The notes below the pieces were generated by a model. It did no database searches. It was not told the DNA's origin and saw nothing but the letters and a program-made list of their open reading frames with translations. The translations under genes were made by a program, and so were the position numbers. Below are positions 29,927 to 39,191 of a DNA stretch of 43,058 bases, in pieces. Within the stretch, counting starts at the first letter, position 1. Every line of letters begins with the position of its first letter. This DNA comes from Lentzea pudingi (GTDB taxonomy: Bacteria; Actinomycetota; Actinomycetes; Mycobacteriales; Pseudonocardiaceae), in the NCBI RefSeq assembly GCF_014646255.1, contig NZ_BMNC01000025.1:1-43058 (forward strand), given 5' to 3'.

Positions 29927-31450
29927 CTAACGGGTGGTGTAGTTCGGGGCCTCGACGGTCATCGTGATGTCGTGCGGATGGCTTTCCTTCAGGCCCGCCG
30001 CCGTGATGCGCACGAGCTGCTGCTGCTGGAGCTCGGCGATCGTGTGGGAGCCCGTGTAGCCCATCGCCGCGCGCAGACCACCGTTGAGCTGGTGCACGAC
30101 CTGGGACAACGGACCGCGGAACGGCGTGCGGCCCTCGATGCCCTCGGGGACGAGCTTGTCCTCGTTGAGGACGTCGTCCTGGAAGTAGCGGTCCTTCGAG
30201 AACGACTTGTTCTCGCCACGGGACTGCATGGCGGCCAGCGAGCCCATGCCGCGGTAGGTCTTGAACTGCTTGCCGTTGACCAGGATCAGGTCGCCGGGCG
30301 CCTCCTGGGTGCCCGCGAGCAGCGATCCGAGCATCACGGCGGACGCGCCGGCCGCGATGGCCTTGGCGATGTCGCCGGAGTACTGGATGCCACCGTCACC
30401 GATCACCGGGACACCGGCGGGGGTGCAGGCCAGCGAGGCCTCGTAGATCGCGGAGATCTGCGGCACACCGACACCGGCGACGACGCGCGTGGTGCAGATC
30501 GAGCCGGGACCGACGCCGACCTTCACGCCGTCCGCGCCCGCGTCGACCAGGGCCTGGGCACCGGCTCGCGTCGCGACGTTGCCGCCGACGACGTCCGCCG
30601 AGTCGCCGAGCTCCTTCTTGATGCGGGCGACCATCTCGAGCACGCCGCGCGAGTGGCCGTGCGCCGTGTCGACCATCAGCACGTCGACACCGGCCTCGGC
30701 GAGCGTCATCGCGCGGACGAACGAGTCCTCGCCCACACCGACGGCGGCGGCGCACAGCAGGCGGCCGTCCGGGTCCTTGGTGGCCATCGGGTACTGCTCG
30801 GTCTTGACGAAGTCCTTGACCGTGATCAGGCCCTTGAGCTTGCCGTCACCGTCGACGATCGGCAGCTTCTCGACCTTGTGGCGGCGCAGCAGGCCGAGCG
30901 CGGCCTCCGCCGACACGCCCACCTGGGCCGTGACCAGCGGACCCTTGGTCATGACCTCGACCACCCGCTTGGAGTGGTCGAGCTCGAAGCGCATGTCGCG
31001 GTTCGTGATGATGCCGACGAGCTTGTTATTCCCGTCGGTCACCGGCACGCCGGAGATGCGGTAGCGGGCGCACAGCGCGTCCACCTCGGCCAGCGTGGCG
31101 TCGGGCGAACAGGTGACCGGGTCGGTGACCATGCCGGCCTCGGACCGCTTGACGGTCTCGGCCTGCCGGGCCTGGTCCTCGACGCTCAGGTTGCGGTGCA
31201 GCACGCCGATGCCGCCCTGACGCGCCATCGAGATCGCCATCCGGCCCTCGGTGACGGTGTCCATCGCGGCGCTGGCCAGCGGAATCTTCAGGGAGATGTT
31301 GCGCGAGATCCTGGTGCTCGTGTCGACGCCGCTCGGGACGACGTCCGACTCGGCAGGCAGCAGGAGCACGTCGTCGAAGGTCAGTCCCAGCATGGCGAAC
31401 TTGCCCGGGACTCCGTCAGCGTTGAGCTCGCTGGTCATAGCGGGTGACAT
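29927..31450 (-). CDS. guaB2: IMP dehydrogenase
   Basis: 507 residues; IMP + NAD to XMP, the committed step to GMP. TIM barrel (LTFDDVLLLPAESDVVP, SAAMDTVTEGRMAISMARQGGIGVLHRN) with an inserted pair of CBS domains (about 110-225: MVTDPVTCSPDATLAEVDAL; VMTKGPLVTAQVGVSAEAALGLLRR), the catalytic loop VGVGPGSICTTRVVAGVGVP with active-site Cys, the flap region GRTPFRGPLSQVVHQL and a C-terminal HPHDITMTVEAPNY. Start ATG 31450 directly follows GGAAGG (spacing 1); ATG 31438 is the alternative. Forms the GMP branch with guaB3 and guaA in this window. Confidence 0.98.
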   Translation of the reverse strand: MSPAMTSELNADGVPGKFAMLGLTFDDVLLLPAESDVVPSGVDTSTRISRNISLKIPLASAAMDTVTEGRMAISMARQGGIGVLHRNLSVEDQARQAETVKRSEAGMVTDPVTCSPDATLAEVDALCARYRISGVPVTDGNNKLVGIITNRDMRFELDHSKRVVEVMTKGPLVTAQVGVSAEAALGLLRRHKVEKLPIVDGDGKLKGLITVKDFVKTEQYPMATKDPDGRLLCAAAVGVGEDSFVRAMTLAEAGVDVLMVDTAHGHSRGVLEMVARIKKELGDSADVVGGNVATRAGAQALVDAGADGVKVGVGPGSICTTRVVAGVGVPQISAIYEASLACTPAGVPVIGDGGIQYSGDIAKAIAAGASAVMLGSLLAGTQEAPGDLILVNGKQFKTYRGMGSLAAMQSRGENKSFSKDRYFQDDVLNEDKLVPEGIEGRTPFRGPLSQVVHQLNGGLRAAMGYTGSHTIAELQQQQLVRITAAGLKESHPHDITMTVEAPNYTTR

Positions 31451-31580
31451 GCCTTCCGTGGTGCGGTCTGCGCTCTGCCTGCCCTTTTGGGGTCCTGCGT
31501 GTCCAGTTTCCGCAGGCGGAGGCGGTGCGCCCCATGGTATCTGGACGACCGAGGGGGTACGGCGGGTACCGTGCGGGGTC

Positions 31581-31964
31581 GTGCCGCACGACGCGTTGCC
31601 ACCAGACCCCTTCGCAGGCGACCCAGAAGACCCCGCACTCTCTCTGGGCGAGCCCGACCACGACCATCCCCCGATGGACGACGACGAACGGACGGAGCTG
31701 GTCAGCGACCTGAGCGACCTCGCCGTCTACCAGGCGTTGCTCGAACATCGCGGCGTCAGAGGCATCGTCGTGGACTGCGGCGAGTGCCAGGAACCGCACT
31801 ACCACGACTGGGCACTGTTGCGAGCCTCACTCGAGCAGCTGCTCGCCGACGGCCGCATGCGCCCGCACGAGCCGGCGTTCGATCCGAACCCCGGGGCCTA
31901 CGTGAGCTGGGAGTACTGCCGCGGGTACGCGGACGGCGTGACCGCGACGGAGTCGGCGCACTGA
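31581..31964 (+). CDS. DUF5319 family protein (Rv3412-like)
   Basis: 127 residues. An acidic, Pro/Asp-rich N-terminus followed by a conserved domain: YQALLEHRGVRGIVVDCGECQEPHYHDWALLRASL, GRMRPHEPAFDPNPGAYVSWEYCRGYADG. Two Cys and paired His/Asp in DCGECQEPHYHDW could bind metal but this is not established. Same gene and position (divergent from guaB2) as M. tuberculosis Rv3412. TACCGT at 31567-31572 suggests the GTG is at the transcript 5' end (leaderless). Function unknown. Confidence 0.9.
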   Translation: MPHDALPPDPFAGDPEDPALSLGEPDHDHPPMDDDERTELVSDLSDLAVYQALLEHRGVRGIVVDCGECQEPHYHDWALLRASLEQLLADGRMRPHEPAFDPNPGAYVSWEYCRGYADGVTATESAH

Positions 31965-31982
31965 CCTGACCTGGGTTCTCGG

Positions 31983-32010
31983 CGGACGAGTGAGATGCAG
32001 CACTCGTCCG
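31983..32010 (+). terminator. Terminator of the DUF5319 gene
   Basis: CGGACGAGTG / CACTCGTCCG, perfect 10-bp stem with 8-nt loop, 18 bp after the stop codon. Confidence 0.85.
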
Positions 32011-32053
32011 TCGTCACCGGTCACATTCCATCCGACGTGTGAACGCCCGAGCA

Positions 32054-32095
32054 TGTGAACGGCCCCTGACCTCGAAAGATCAGGGGCCGTTCACA
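32054..32095. terminator. Strong hairpin between DUF5319 and rsdA
   Basis: TGTGAACGGCCCCTGA pairs perfectly with TCAGGGGCCGTTCACA (16 bp) around a 10-nt loop, 7 bp past the rsdA stop. Probable terminator of the sigD-rsdA operon; could also back up the convergent gene. Confidence 0.85.
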
Positions 32096-32102
32096 CTGCG
32101 TC

Positions 32103-32993
32103 TCAGTTGGTGCCGGTCGACTGCCCGACGGTCTCACCGTTCGTCCCGGTCGACCCGGGGTTCTCCCCTGGGCCGGGGTCCGGCGGCGGAGGCGGCGGCG
32201 GGTTCTCCTCGCCGCCCGAGGTCGGCGGCGGTGGGGTCTCCGACGACGGCGGCACGGACGGCGCCGTGGTCGTCGGCTCCGGCGACGGCGTGGTCGTCGA
32301 GGTCGGGGGCTGCGAAGTCTGGCTCGGCTGCGTCACCGGGGGCGTCGTCGGGGTCGGCGGCGCCGTCGAGGTGTTCGTGTCGAGCTCCTTCTCGAGCTCC
32401 TTGTGCTTCTGCTCGAGCTGCTGCTTGCCGTCGGCCGTCGAGACGGAACCGAGGCTCGCCTCGATCTTGTTCAGCTTCTCCCGGGCCTCGTTGACCTTGC
32501 CCTCGCGCAGGGCGAGGCGGGCCGACTCGAGGTCGGTGTTGATGATGGCCGCGGCCTCGATCGACTTCGCGTGCTCGGAGTAGAGCACTCGCGTGAGGCC
32601 CCAGAGCGCGTCGCCGGGCTGTGCGTCGCGGGCGACGAGGCTCACGCCGGTGAAGGCGATGGCCAGGACCGCCGCGGCACTCGCCAGCGGGATCAGGAAG
32701 CGGTGCCTGCTCACCGGCTGCGGGCGGGCAGCCTGGATCGTGGCGATGGCGGTCTCGGTGTCGACGAGCTCGCCGAACGGCTCCGTCTCCACCTCGTTGC
32801 GCCACGCGAGCAGCAACGCGTTCAGATCGTCGTCGCCCAACGCGCCGGCCGCACCCGGAGTCGCCGACCCCAGCGCGTCCAGCAGCCTGTCATCAGCCTG
32901 TACAGCCGAAAGATCATCTGCGACGGGTTCGTGCGGGGCTCTATCGTCCTGTCCGCGCACTTCTCCGTCGTCCTTCCCGTGTTCGTCGGCCAC
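32103..32993 (-). CDS. rsdA: Anti-sigma-D factor RsdA
   Basis: 296 residues. Cytoplasmic N-terminus with the sigma-binding motif (DDLSAVQADDRLLDALG, 26-42, and DDDLNALLLAWRNEVETEPFGEL, 54-76), one transmembrane helix (about 99-120), an extracytoplasmic helical segment with coiled-coil character (about 140-205, ARLALREGKVNEAREKLNKIE), then a Thr/Pro/Gly-rich tail of about 90 residues. Matches mycobacterial RsdA (Rv3413c), a membrane anti-sigma controlled by proteolysis. GTG start directly abuts the sigD stop codon, giving stoichiometric coupling. Confidence 0.92.
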   Translation of the reverse strand: MADEHGKDDGEVRGQDDRAPHEPVADDLSAVQADDRLLDALGSATPGAAGALGDDDLNALLLAWRNEVETEPFGELVDTETAIATIQAARPQPVSRHRFLIPLASAAAVLAIAFTGVSLVARDAQPGDALWGLTRVLYSEHAKSIEAAAIINTDLESARLALREGKVNEAREKLNKIEASLGSVSTADGKQQLEQKHKELEKELDTNTSTAPPTPTTPPVTQPSQTSQPPTSTTTPSPEPTTTAPSVPPSSETPPPPTSGGEENPPPPPPPDPGPGENPGSTGTNGETVGQSTGTN

Positions 32994-33566
32994 TCAGACC
33001 ACCTCCTCCGCTGCCAGCGACTTGCGCAGCCGGGCCAGCGCACGATGTTGCGCCACCCGTACCGCACCCGGCGTCGAACCGACCGCCTCGGCAGTTTCCT
33101 CGGCGGAGAGTCCGACCACCACCCTCAACAGCAGGATCTCCCGCTGCTTCTCCGGCAGGACGCGCAGCAACACAGCCATCCGGTCGGAGAGTTCGCCCTG
33201 CATCGCCCGCTGCTCCGGACCAGCTTCGGTCTCCGGCGCGTCCGGGACTTCGGGAACGGGCTCGGAGCGGTTCCTGGCGGCAGACCGATGTGCATCGGCG
33301 ACCTTGTGCGCCGCGATCCCGTAAACGAACGCGAGGAAGGGCCGACCCTGATCGCGGTAGCTGGGCAATGCCGTGAGCACCGCGAGACACACCTCCTGGG
33401 CCACATCGTCCGCCGAAGCGAAGCTTCGCTCCTGCCTTCCAACTCTGGCGCGGCAGTACCGCACCACAAGAGGACGAATGGAGGCCAGCAGGCGTTCGAT
33501 CGCCTGGCGGTCGCCGTCGACGGCCGCGCCCACTTCGGCGTCCAGTCCGTCCCCCAAGTTGGTCAT
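32994..33566 (-). CDS. sigD: ECF-type RNA polymerase sigma factor SigD
   Basis: 190 residues. Region 2 (AIERLLASIRPLVVRYCRARVG, SADDVAQEVCLAVLTALPSYRDQGRPFLAFVYGIAAHKVADAHR) and region 4 (LPEKQREILLLRVVVGLSAEETAEAVGSTPGAVRVAQHRALARLRK), matching Rv3414c closely. No extra domains. ATG 33566 aligns with the mycobacterial core start; the frame is open to 33653. Cotranscribed with its anti-sigma rsdA. In mycobacteria SigD is tied to stationary phase and ppGpp; the regulon here is unknown. Confidence 0.95.
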   Translation of the reverse strand: MTNLGDGLDAEVGAAVDGDRQAIERLLASIRPLVVRYCRARVGRQERSFASADDVAQEVCLAVLTALPSYRDQGRPFLAFVYGIAAHKVADAHRSAARNRSEPVPEVPDAPETEAGPEQRAMQGELSDRMAVLLRVLPEKQREILLLRVVVGLSAEETAEAVGSTPGAVRVAQHRALARLRKSLAAEEVV

Positions 33567-33731
33567 CGCAGACAACAGCCCTGGTGTTACTCGTTGGCGT
33601 ACCGACACGGAACAACACGAGTCACTCACAGCGACCCGTCGCAGCAGCTTCACCGTACCGGTCTCCAGGCCTTCTGTTCATAGGTGGGGTATGGACACCC
33701 CGAGTGAACAGCGGACACACCGAACGGCTTA

Positions 33732-33758
33732 CAGCCCGGCGACATTGTCACCGGGCTG
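33732..33758. terminator. Hairpin in the sigD upstream region
   Basis: CAGCCCGG / CCGGGCTG (8 bp) with GACA / TGTC continuing after a C-A mismatch and a single-base apex. A second stem behind the bldM terminator, or a structure in the sigD leader. Confidence 0.45.
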
Positions 33759-33812
33759 GGCTAAATGCGCGACCTGGAGGATCACCGGCCGGACAGGTGA
33801 GCCGTCTCACGC

Positions 33813-33861
33813 CACCGGCCCCGCTTCCCCACATGCGGCATATGAGGACACGGGGCCGGTG
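33813..33861 (-). terminator. Terminator of the bldM-like gene
   Basis: CACCGGCCCCG / CGGGGCCGGTG (11 bp) with a partly paired interior (CCCCACATGC / GCATATGAGG, two mismatches), forming one long hairpin 14 bp past the stop. Confidence 0.75.
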
Positions 33862-33874
33862 CGGCAAGAACCAC

Positions 33875-34471
33875 CTACTGGACGAGGCCTCGCCGGAAGC
33901 CGTGCGCGACCGCCTGAGCGCGGTCACGGACACCGAGCTTGCGGAAGAGACGACGTGCGTGCGTCTTCACCGTGTCCTCCGACAGGTAGAGCTCGCGGCC
34001 GATCTGGCCGTTGCTCTTGCCCTGGCTCATGCCCCGCAGCACCTGGAGCTCACGCTCCGTGAGCTGCACGCCGGGGTCGGAGGGCTGACGAGGCGCCGGC
34101 ACCGAGGTGCTGGCGAGCGTGTGCGCGAGGGCTGCCACAAGCTCGGGACGCGACGCGTCCCACCTCAGGTAGCCACGAGCACCACCGGCGATCGCCGCGG
34201 CGATGCTCCCGGCGTCGTCGGGCGCGCCGAAGACGATGACGTTTGCCTGGGGGTTCGCGGAGACGAGCCGACGGGTTGCTTCAACCCCGGTCGGGACGGC
34301 GCGCTGGGTTCCCACCAGTACGACGTCGACCGGCTGCCTTGAAAAGCGAGCCAACAACTCGTCACCGTGCGCTACGCAGTCGATGCGGCTGACCCCTGGG
34401 ACAGCCGACATCACGCGGGTGAGACCCTCACGCACACTGCGCCGGTCGTCGCAAATAAGGACCGTGGTCAC
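33875..34471 (-). CDS. bldM: BldM-like atypical response regulator
   Basis: 198 residues. Receiver-like domain (VLICDDRRSVREGLTRVMSAVPG) plus LuxR helix-turn-helix (LTERELQVLRGMSQGKSNGQIGRELYLSEDTVKTHARRLFRKLGVRDRAQAVAHGFRRGLVQ), whose end closely follows Streptomyces BldM. The acidic pair Asp8-Asp9 is kept, but the phosphoacceptor position (Asp54 in BldM) is Gly54 (VVLVGTQ) and the conserved Lys is Trp (YLRWDAS), so phosphorylation is unlikely. Location beside sigD/guaB matches bldM in Streptomyces. GTG start with excellent AAAGGAG. BldM controls aerial growth and sporulation genes with or without WhiI. Confidence 0.85.
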   Translation of the reverse strand: MTTVLICDDRRSVREGLTRVMSAVPGVSRIDCVAHGDELLARFSRQPVDVVLVGTQRAVPTGVEATRRLVSANPQANVIVFGAPDDAGSIAAAIAGGARGYLRWDASRPELVAALAHTLASTSVPAPRQPSDPGVQLTERELQVLRGMSQGKSNGQIGRELYLSEDTVKTHARRLFRKLGVRDRAQAVAHGFRRGLVQ

Positions 34472-34511
34472 GGGGACTCCTTTCCTGCAGCCGAGTGACG
34501 TTCCATCTCCC

Positions 34512-34539
34512 CTATCGGACGCTGGCGGCCAAACCTTGA
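34512..34539 (-). promoter_or_regulatory. WhiG-like promoter candidate for bldM-like gene
   Basis: On the leftward strand TCAA (34539-34536), a 16-bp spacer, then TCCGATAG (34519-34512), against the WhiG/FliA-type consensus TAAA-N15/16-GCCGATAA (9 of 12 positions). About 40 bp upstream of the GTG. Suggestive only. Confidence 0.35.
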
Positions 34540-34552
34540 CACGATCCGGTGC

Positions 34553-35449
34553 TTAATCCGTCAAGAAGTTCGCCTGAGGGTCTGCGTTCGGGGGTTCCCC
34601 GGAACGGAGCAGCCCGGTCGGCACCCAGGGGGAGTCAAGTGCGACCTGTCGGCTGACGGGATCAGCTCTGCGTAACACGCAGCTCAGAGCCTCCGTCGCC
34701 CGGTCGATGGCGGTTGCGCCCACCGTGGTGGCATGGCCCGCCAGGACGAGAGCGCTCGGCCAGATCAACGGCTGGAGCCCGTTCTCAGCACTGTGATTTA
34801 GCTCACACTCGACTAGTTCAAGCCCGCGATTCAGGCCTTCGGCGGTCCCCCACACGACCAACGAGGTGCCCAGGACGAGTGCCGACTTGAGCTCGTGCCG
34901 CAGCGCCTTTCTGCTCGTCGCCAGGCCGTACGCGTGCTCGGCCGGTGCCACGGCGGCGTCCGCGTGCCCGGAGGCCAGCTCGATCTCGGCGGTCACCCAG
35001 CCCTTGCGGACCTCACCACGCCAGGACCGCGTCTCAACTCGTGCGAGCAACCTGCGGGCCTCGTCCAGGCGTTGAGCACCGAGCGAATCGGCGGCGAGGC
35101 CGAGCAGCGCGTCGGTCCGGGCGCCTGCGGCGTCGATCCCGTCGGGGTCGCACGGGGCCGACAACGGAACGCGCGCCAAGGCGGCGCCGTCGAGAGCCCG
35201 GGCGAGATGGTGGGCACCCAGCTGACGGTGGTGCGACGCGCGAGTCGAGAGAGACAGAGAAGCGATCACCGGGTCGGGGTCGTGACGGAGCGCGTCCAAC
35301 ACGGTGGCCGCGGCGGCGTAATGGCCCTGGCCGCCCAGCACCACGGCCGCCAGCCATCGGACGCGGGGACAGGGCGACGAGAGCGCGGGCCAGACGTCGA
35401 GACCGGGTGAATCGCCGAACGCGGCCCGGCGCAGCTCCTCTTCGAACAC
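34553..35449 (-). CDS. Helical-repeat protein, Rv3415c-like
   Basis: About 298 residues, Ala/Leu-rich and all-helical with TPR-like periodicity (VRWLAAVVLGGQGHYAAAATVLDALRHDPDPVIASLSLSTRASHHRQLGAH; ALLGLAADSLGAQRLDEARRLLARVE; GWVTAEIELASGHADAAVAPAEHAYGLA). Resembles M. tuberculosis Rv3415c, which has the same place between sigD and whiB3. No catalytic motif; a protein-interaction role is plausible. Start uncertain: GTG 35449 is the first good start after the MerR gene stop, though the frame is open further up. Follows the MerR gene by 14 bp. Confidence 0.7.
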   Translation of the reverse strand: MFEEELRRAAFGDSPGLDVWPALSSPCPRVRWLAAVVLGGQGHYAAAATVLDALRHDPDPVIASLSLSTRASHHRQLGAHHLARALDGAALARVPLSAPCDPDGIDAAGARTDALLGLAADSLGAQRLDEARRLLARVETRSWRGEVRKGWVTAEIELASGHADAAVAPAEHAYGLATSRKALRHELKSALVLGTSLVVWGTAEGLNRGLELVECELNHSAENGLQPLIWPSALVLAGHATTVGATAIDRATEALSCVLRRADPVSRQVALDSPWVPTGLLRSGEPPNADPQANFLTD

Positions 35450-35463
35450 GAGGAGGGAGTCTT

Positions 35464-36414
35464 TCAGGTGACCGCGGCCTCGACCGCGTCCACGGCGGCC
35501 GCCAGGTCCTCCACCCGTTCGGCCGGCGCGGTCACCACCCCGCGCCGCCACCCCGGCCCTCCCACGAACACCCGCACCTGCTGCCGGGTCCTCGGCAGCG
35601 CCGCGATCACCCCCGGATCGGCGTACCGGGGCAACTGCGCCCACAGCACCACCGCAGAGGGTGCGGTCCGGCGCACGGCGGCAGCCAGGGCGTCCACCGG
35701 CAACGCCGCCCCCAGCTGCCGCACGACCACGCCTCGGTGCGCCAGTTCGGCGGCGAGCGGGTAGAGAGGGAGGTTGTGCCTCTCCTCCGGCATGCACGCC
35801 AGCAGCACGGGGCGGTGGTTGCGCCCGAGGGTGACGAGCGGTGTGGCGCGCACGAACGCCGCGAGCACGCACTCGTTCAAGAGGTGCTCGACCTCGACGC
35901 CGGCGCCGGAGAGCTGCCAGCGGGCGGCGACGGCCGTCAGGACGGGGCGGACGACCTCGTTCCAGGTCGCCACCACACCGTCGGACGCCAGCGAGTCGGC
36001 GAGCATCCCCTGCACCGCGATCGAGTCCATCGCGACCGCGGCCCGGCCCAGACCGCGCGCCAAACGAGACGCTCCGGGCATTTTCAGTCCACGTCCACCC
36101 GATGGTGCGACGGGAACCACTCCGTGTGTCACCGACGATTTCGAGTCTAGTGCGAAACGGGCCGCCTCGGCGGAGGACGCGCCACGCAGAAGTGCGCGTT
36201 GCATCAATTCCAAACGAGCCACGTCGGGTGGCCCGTATTTCCGGTGCCGCCCCACGGTGTGGCCGGTCGGGCCCAGTCCGTAGCGGCGGTCCCAGGTGCG
36301 GAGCGTGGCGGGAGCCACGCCGAGTCGCCTGGCCACCGCGGCCACTGAGAGAAGGGGCTCACTCGTGTGACTACCGGTCGATTCGATCTCCGGCGGTGTC
36401 ATCACGAGAGCCAT
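35464..36414 (-). CDS. MerR-family regulator with cobalamin-binding domain (CarH/LitR-like)
   Basis: 316 residues. MerR winged helix at 22-90 (LLSVAAVARRLGVAPATLRTWDRRYGLGP, GRHRKYGPPDVARLELM). The helical-bundle domain holds Trp166 and Glu176-His177, the W-x9-EH motif found in B12-based photoreceptors such as CarH. A Rossmann-like B12-binding domain follows (PVLLACMPEERHNLPLYPLAAELAHRG; VVLWAQLP; VFVGGPGW), with E-x-H-x-x-P at 211-216 in place of the usual E/D-x-H-x-x-G. His213 could coordinate cobalt. Possibly light- or B12-responsive. It heads the operon with the Rv3415c-like gene and is divergent from whiB3. Confidence 0.88.
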   Translation of the reverse strand: MALVMTPPEIESTGSHTSEPLLSVAAVARRLGVAPATLRTWDRRYGLGPTGHTVGRHRKYGPPDVARLELMQRALLRGASSAEAARFALDSKSSVTHGVVPVAPSGGRGLKMPGASRLARGLGRAAVAMDSIAVQGMLADSLASDGVVATWNEVVRPVLTAVAARWQLSGAGVEVEHLLNECVLAAFVRATPLVTLGRNHRPVLLACMPEERHNLPLYPLAAELAHRGVVVRQLGAALPVDALAAAVRRTAPSAVVLWAQLPRYADPGVIAALPRTRQQVRVFVGGPGWRRGVVTAPAERVEDLAAAVDAVEAAVT

Positions 36415-36506
36415 GTTCCGTTCACCTCATCCGGGCGGCAACTCCGGGCGGTGAGTGATCGAACACGCGTGCCGTCACCCATCAGTTGATAAGGGTCTTC
36501 AGCCTC

Positions 36507-36535
36507 TTGAACAAGTTTTGACGCGGTTCTACGGT
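36507..36535 (+). promoter_or_regulatory. Promoter of whiB3
   Basis: TTGAAC (36507-36512), 17-bp spacer, TACGGT (36530-36535): a good primary-sigma promoter 48 bp before the whiB3 ATG, giving a 5' UTR of about 40 nt. Confidence 0.65.
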
Positions 36536-36582
36536 GGATCATCGTTAAGCCGAATGGAGCAGTCGTCACGGAGGCGGTCTCG

Positions 36583-36879
36583 ATGGCGGACACCCGAAGG
36601 CTCCCCGGTCCCAACGCAGACTTGTGGGACTGGCAGATGCGCGGTTCGTGCCGGGGCATGGACAGCGCGTTCTTCTTCCACCCCGACGGTGAACGGGGTC
36701 CGGCGAGATCACGCCGGGAAGCTCGCGCGAAGGCTGTCTGCCTCGCCTGCCCGGTTCTGGAGATGTGCCGCAGACACGCTCTGGCCGTGCAGGAACCGTA
36801 CGGAATCTGGGGCGGGCTCTCGGAATCGGAGCGCGACCACATCATCAAGGCGCGAAAGCGGCAGTTGGCAATTGTCTAG
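36583..36879 (+). CDS. whiB3: WhiB-family Fe-S regulator, WhiB3/WhiD type
   Basis: 98 residues. The four cluster-binding Cys are C23, C53, C56 and C62 (GSCRGMDS, AVCLACPVLEMC), with the Wbl turn EPYGIWGGLSESER and a basic C-terminus (KARKRQ). The N-terminus LPGPNADLWDWQMRG is characteristic of WhiB3 (Rv3416) and its Streptomyces counterpart WhiD. Binds region 4 of the primary sigma factor through a 4Fe-4S cluster sensitive to O2 and NO; in Streptomyces WhiD is needed for spore maturation. ATG with GGAGG at spacing 8. Monocistronic. Confidence 0.95.
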   Translation: MADTRRLPGPNADLWDWQMRGSCRGMDSAFFFHPDGERGPARSRREARAKAVCLACPVLEMCRRHALAVQEPYGIWGGLSESERDHIIKARKRQLAIV

Positions 36880-36960
36880 ACGATAAAACAAGGGAGAGGG
36901 CGGCATGTGTTCATTGCCGCGCCTCCGGCGCAAGCTTGCCTCGCGCATGCTATTTGAGCA

Positions 36961-36994
36961 CAAAAGGACGGCACCGCGAGGTGCCGTCCTTTTG
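36961..36994. terminator. Bidirectional terminator between whiB3 and groEL1
   Basis: CAAAAGGACGGCACC / GGTGCCGTCCTTTTG, perfect 15-bp stem with a GCGA loop. The stem ends in T or A runs on both strands, so it works for both convergent genes. Confidence 0.95.
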
Positions 36995-37011
36995 TCTCTG
37001 ACAGTCGGTTC

Positions 37012-38637
<1,626 letters not shown>

Positions 38638-38665
38638 TGAACTCAAAGCCTCTCTGGGTAGCGAA

Positions 38666-38700
38666 ACGCCCCGGCGACCCCGGTTGGGGCGCCGGGGCGT
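38666..38700 (-). terminator. Intercistronic hairpin between groES and groEL1
   Basis: ACGCCCCGGCG / CGCCGGGGCGT (11 bp) extended by CCCC / GGGG across a bulged A with a GGTT loop, followed on the leftward strand by TTTC. It lies in the 84-bp gap between groES and groEL1 and may attenuate or protect one cistron. Confidence 0.8.
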
Positions 38701-38721
38701 CAGTCATGACAGCCGAGCGTC

Positions 38722-39015
38722 TTAGTTGACGACGGCCAGCACGTCGCGAGCGGAGAGGATCAAGTACTCCTCGCCGTTGTACTTGACCTCGGTGCCGCCG
38801 TACTTCGAGTAGATGACGACGTCGCCGACAGCCACGTCCAGCGGGACGCGGTTGCCCTTGTCGTCGATGCGGCCGGGGCCGACCGCGAGGACCTTGCCCT
38901 CCTGGGGCTTCTCCTTCGCGGTGTCCGGGATCACGAGGCCGGAGGCGGTCGTCGTCTCGGCCTCGGAGGCCTGAACGACGATCTTGTCCTCAAGCGGCTT
39001 GATGTTCACGCTCAC
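38722..39015 (-). CDS. groES: 10-kDa chaperonin GroES
   Basis: 97 residues, normal length. SVNIKPLEDKIVVQASEAETTTASGLVIPDTAKEKPQEG includes the mobile loop; VGPGRIDDKG, VAVGDVVIYSKYGGTEVKYNGEEYLIL complete the fold. Lid for the chaperonin. GTG 39015 follows GGAGG (39024-39028) with spacing 8. First gene of the groESL1 operon under the CIRCE element. Confidence 0.97.
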   Translation of the reverse strand: MSVNIKPLEDKIVVQASEAETTTASGLVIPDTAKEKPQEGKVLAVGPGRIDDKGNRVPLDVAVGDVVIYSKYGGTEVKYNGEEYLILSARDVLAVVN

Positions 39016-39111
39016 CGGGATGACCTCCACGGGTCGTTGGCAGGTTCGTTTGTTTAACGGCTCCTGCCACCCCGCCGTCGCGGGGGTCGGGGCGGTGCTG
39101 GTGCCGTGCAG

Positions 39112-39138
39112 TTGGCACTCTACCCACGAGAGTGCCAA
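39112..39138. promoter_or_regulatory. CIRCE element (HrcA operator) of groES-groEL1
   Basis: TTGGCACTC-N9-GAGTGCCAA, a perfect 9-bp inverted repeat with the canonical 9-bp spacer, 97 bp upstream of groES. This is the binding site of the heat-shock repressor HrcA, whose gene is not in the window. The site is also only about 54 bp from the divergent phoD-like start. Confidence 0.95.
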
Positions 39139-39191
39139 GCCTTCAACGAGCCCCCCGAACCGATCACCATCCGGGATCCGTATTCAGGTGC

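Larger units (their letters stand above)
33567..33874. other. 308-bp intergenic region between sigD and bldM-like gene
   Basis: Holds the sigD 5' region and two hairpins (33732-33758 and 33813-33861). ORFs crossing it run through both hairpins and show no recognisable protein, so I call no gene here. No clear -35/-10 pair was found for sigD. Confidence 0.6.

Noticed and set aside
33690..34062. Rightward ORF across the sigD-bldM intergenic region
   Set aside because: It crosses two strong hairpins and then runs antisense to conserved bldM codons; no recognisable protein.
36905..37009. Small ORF starting MCSLPRLRRKL after whiB3, with AGGGAGAGGG upstream
   Set aside because: Despite a good ribosome site it reads straight through the whiB3/groEL1 terminator and on into antisense groEL1.
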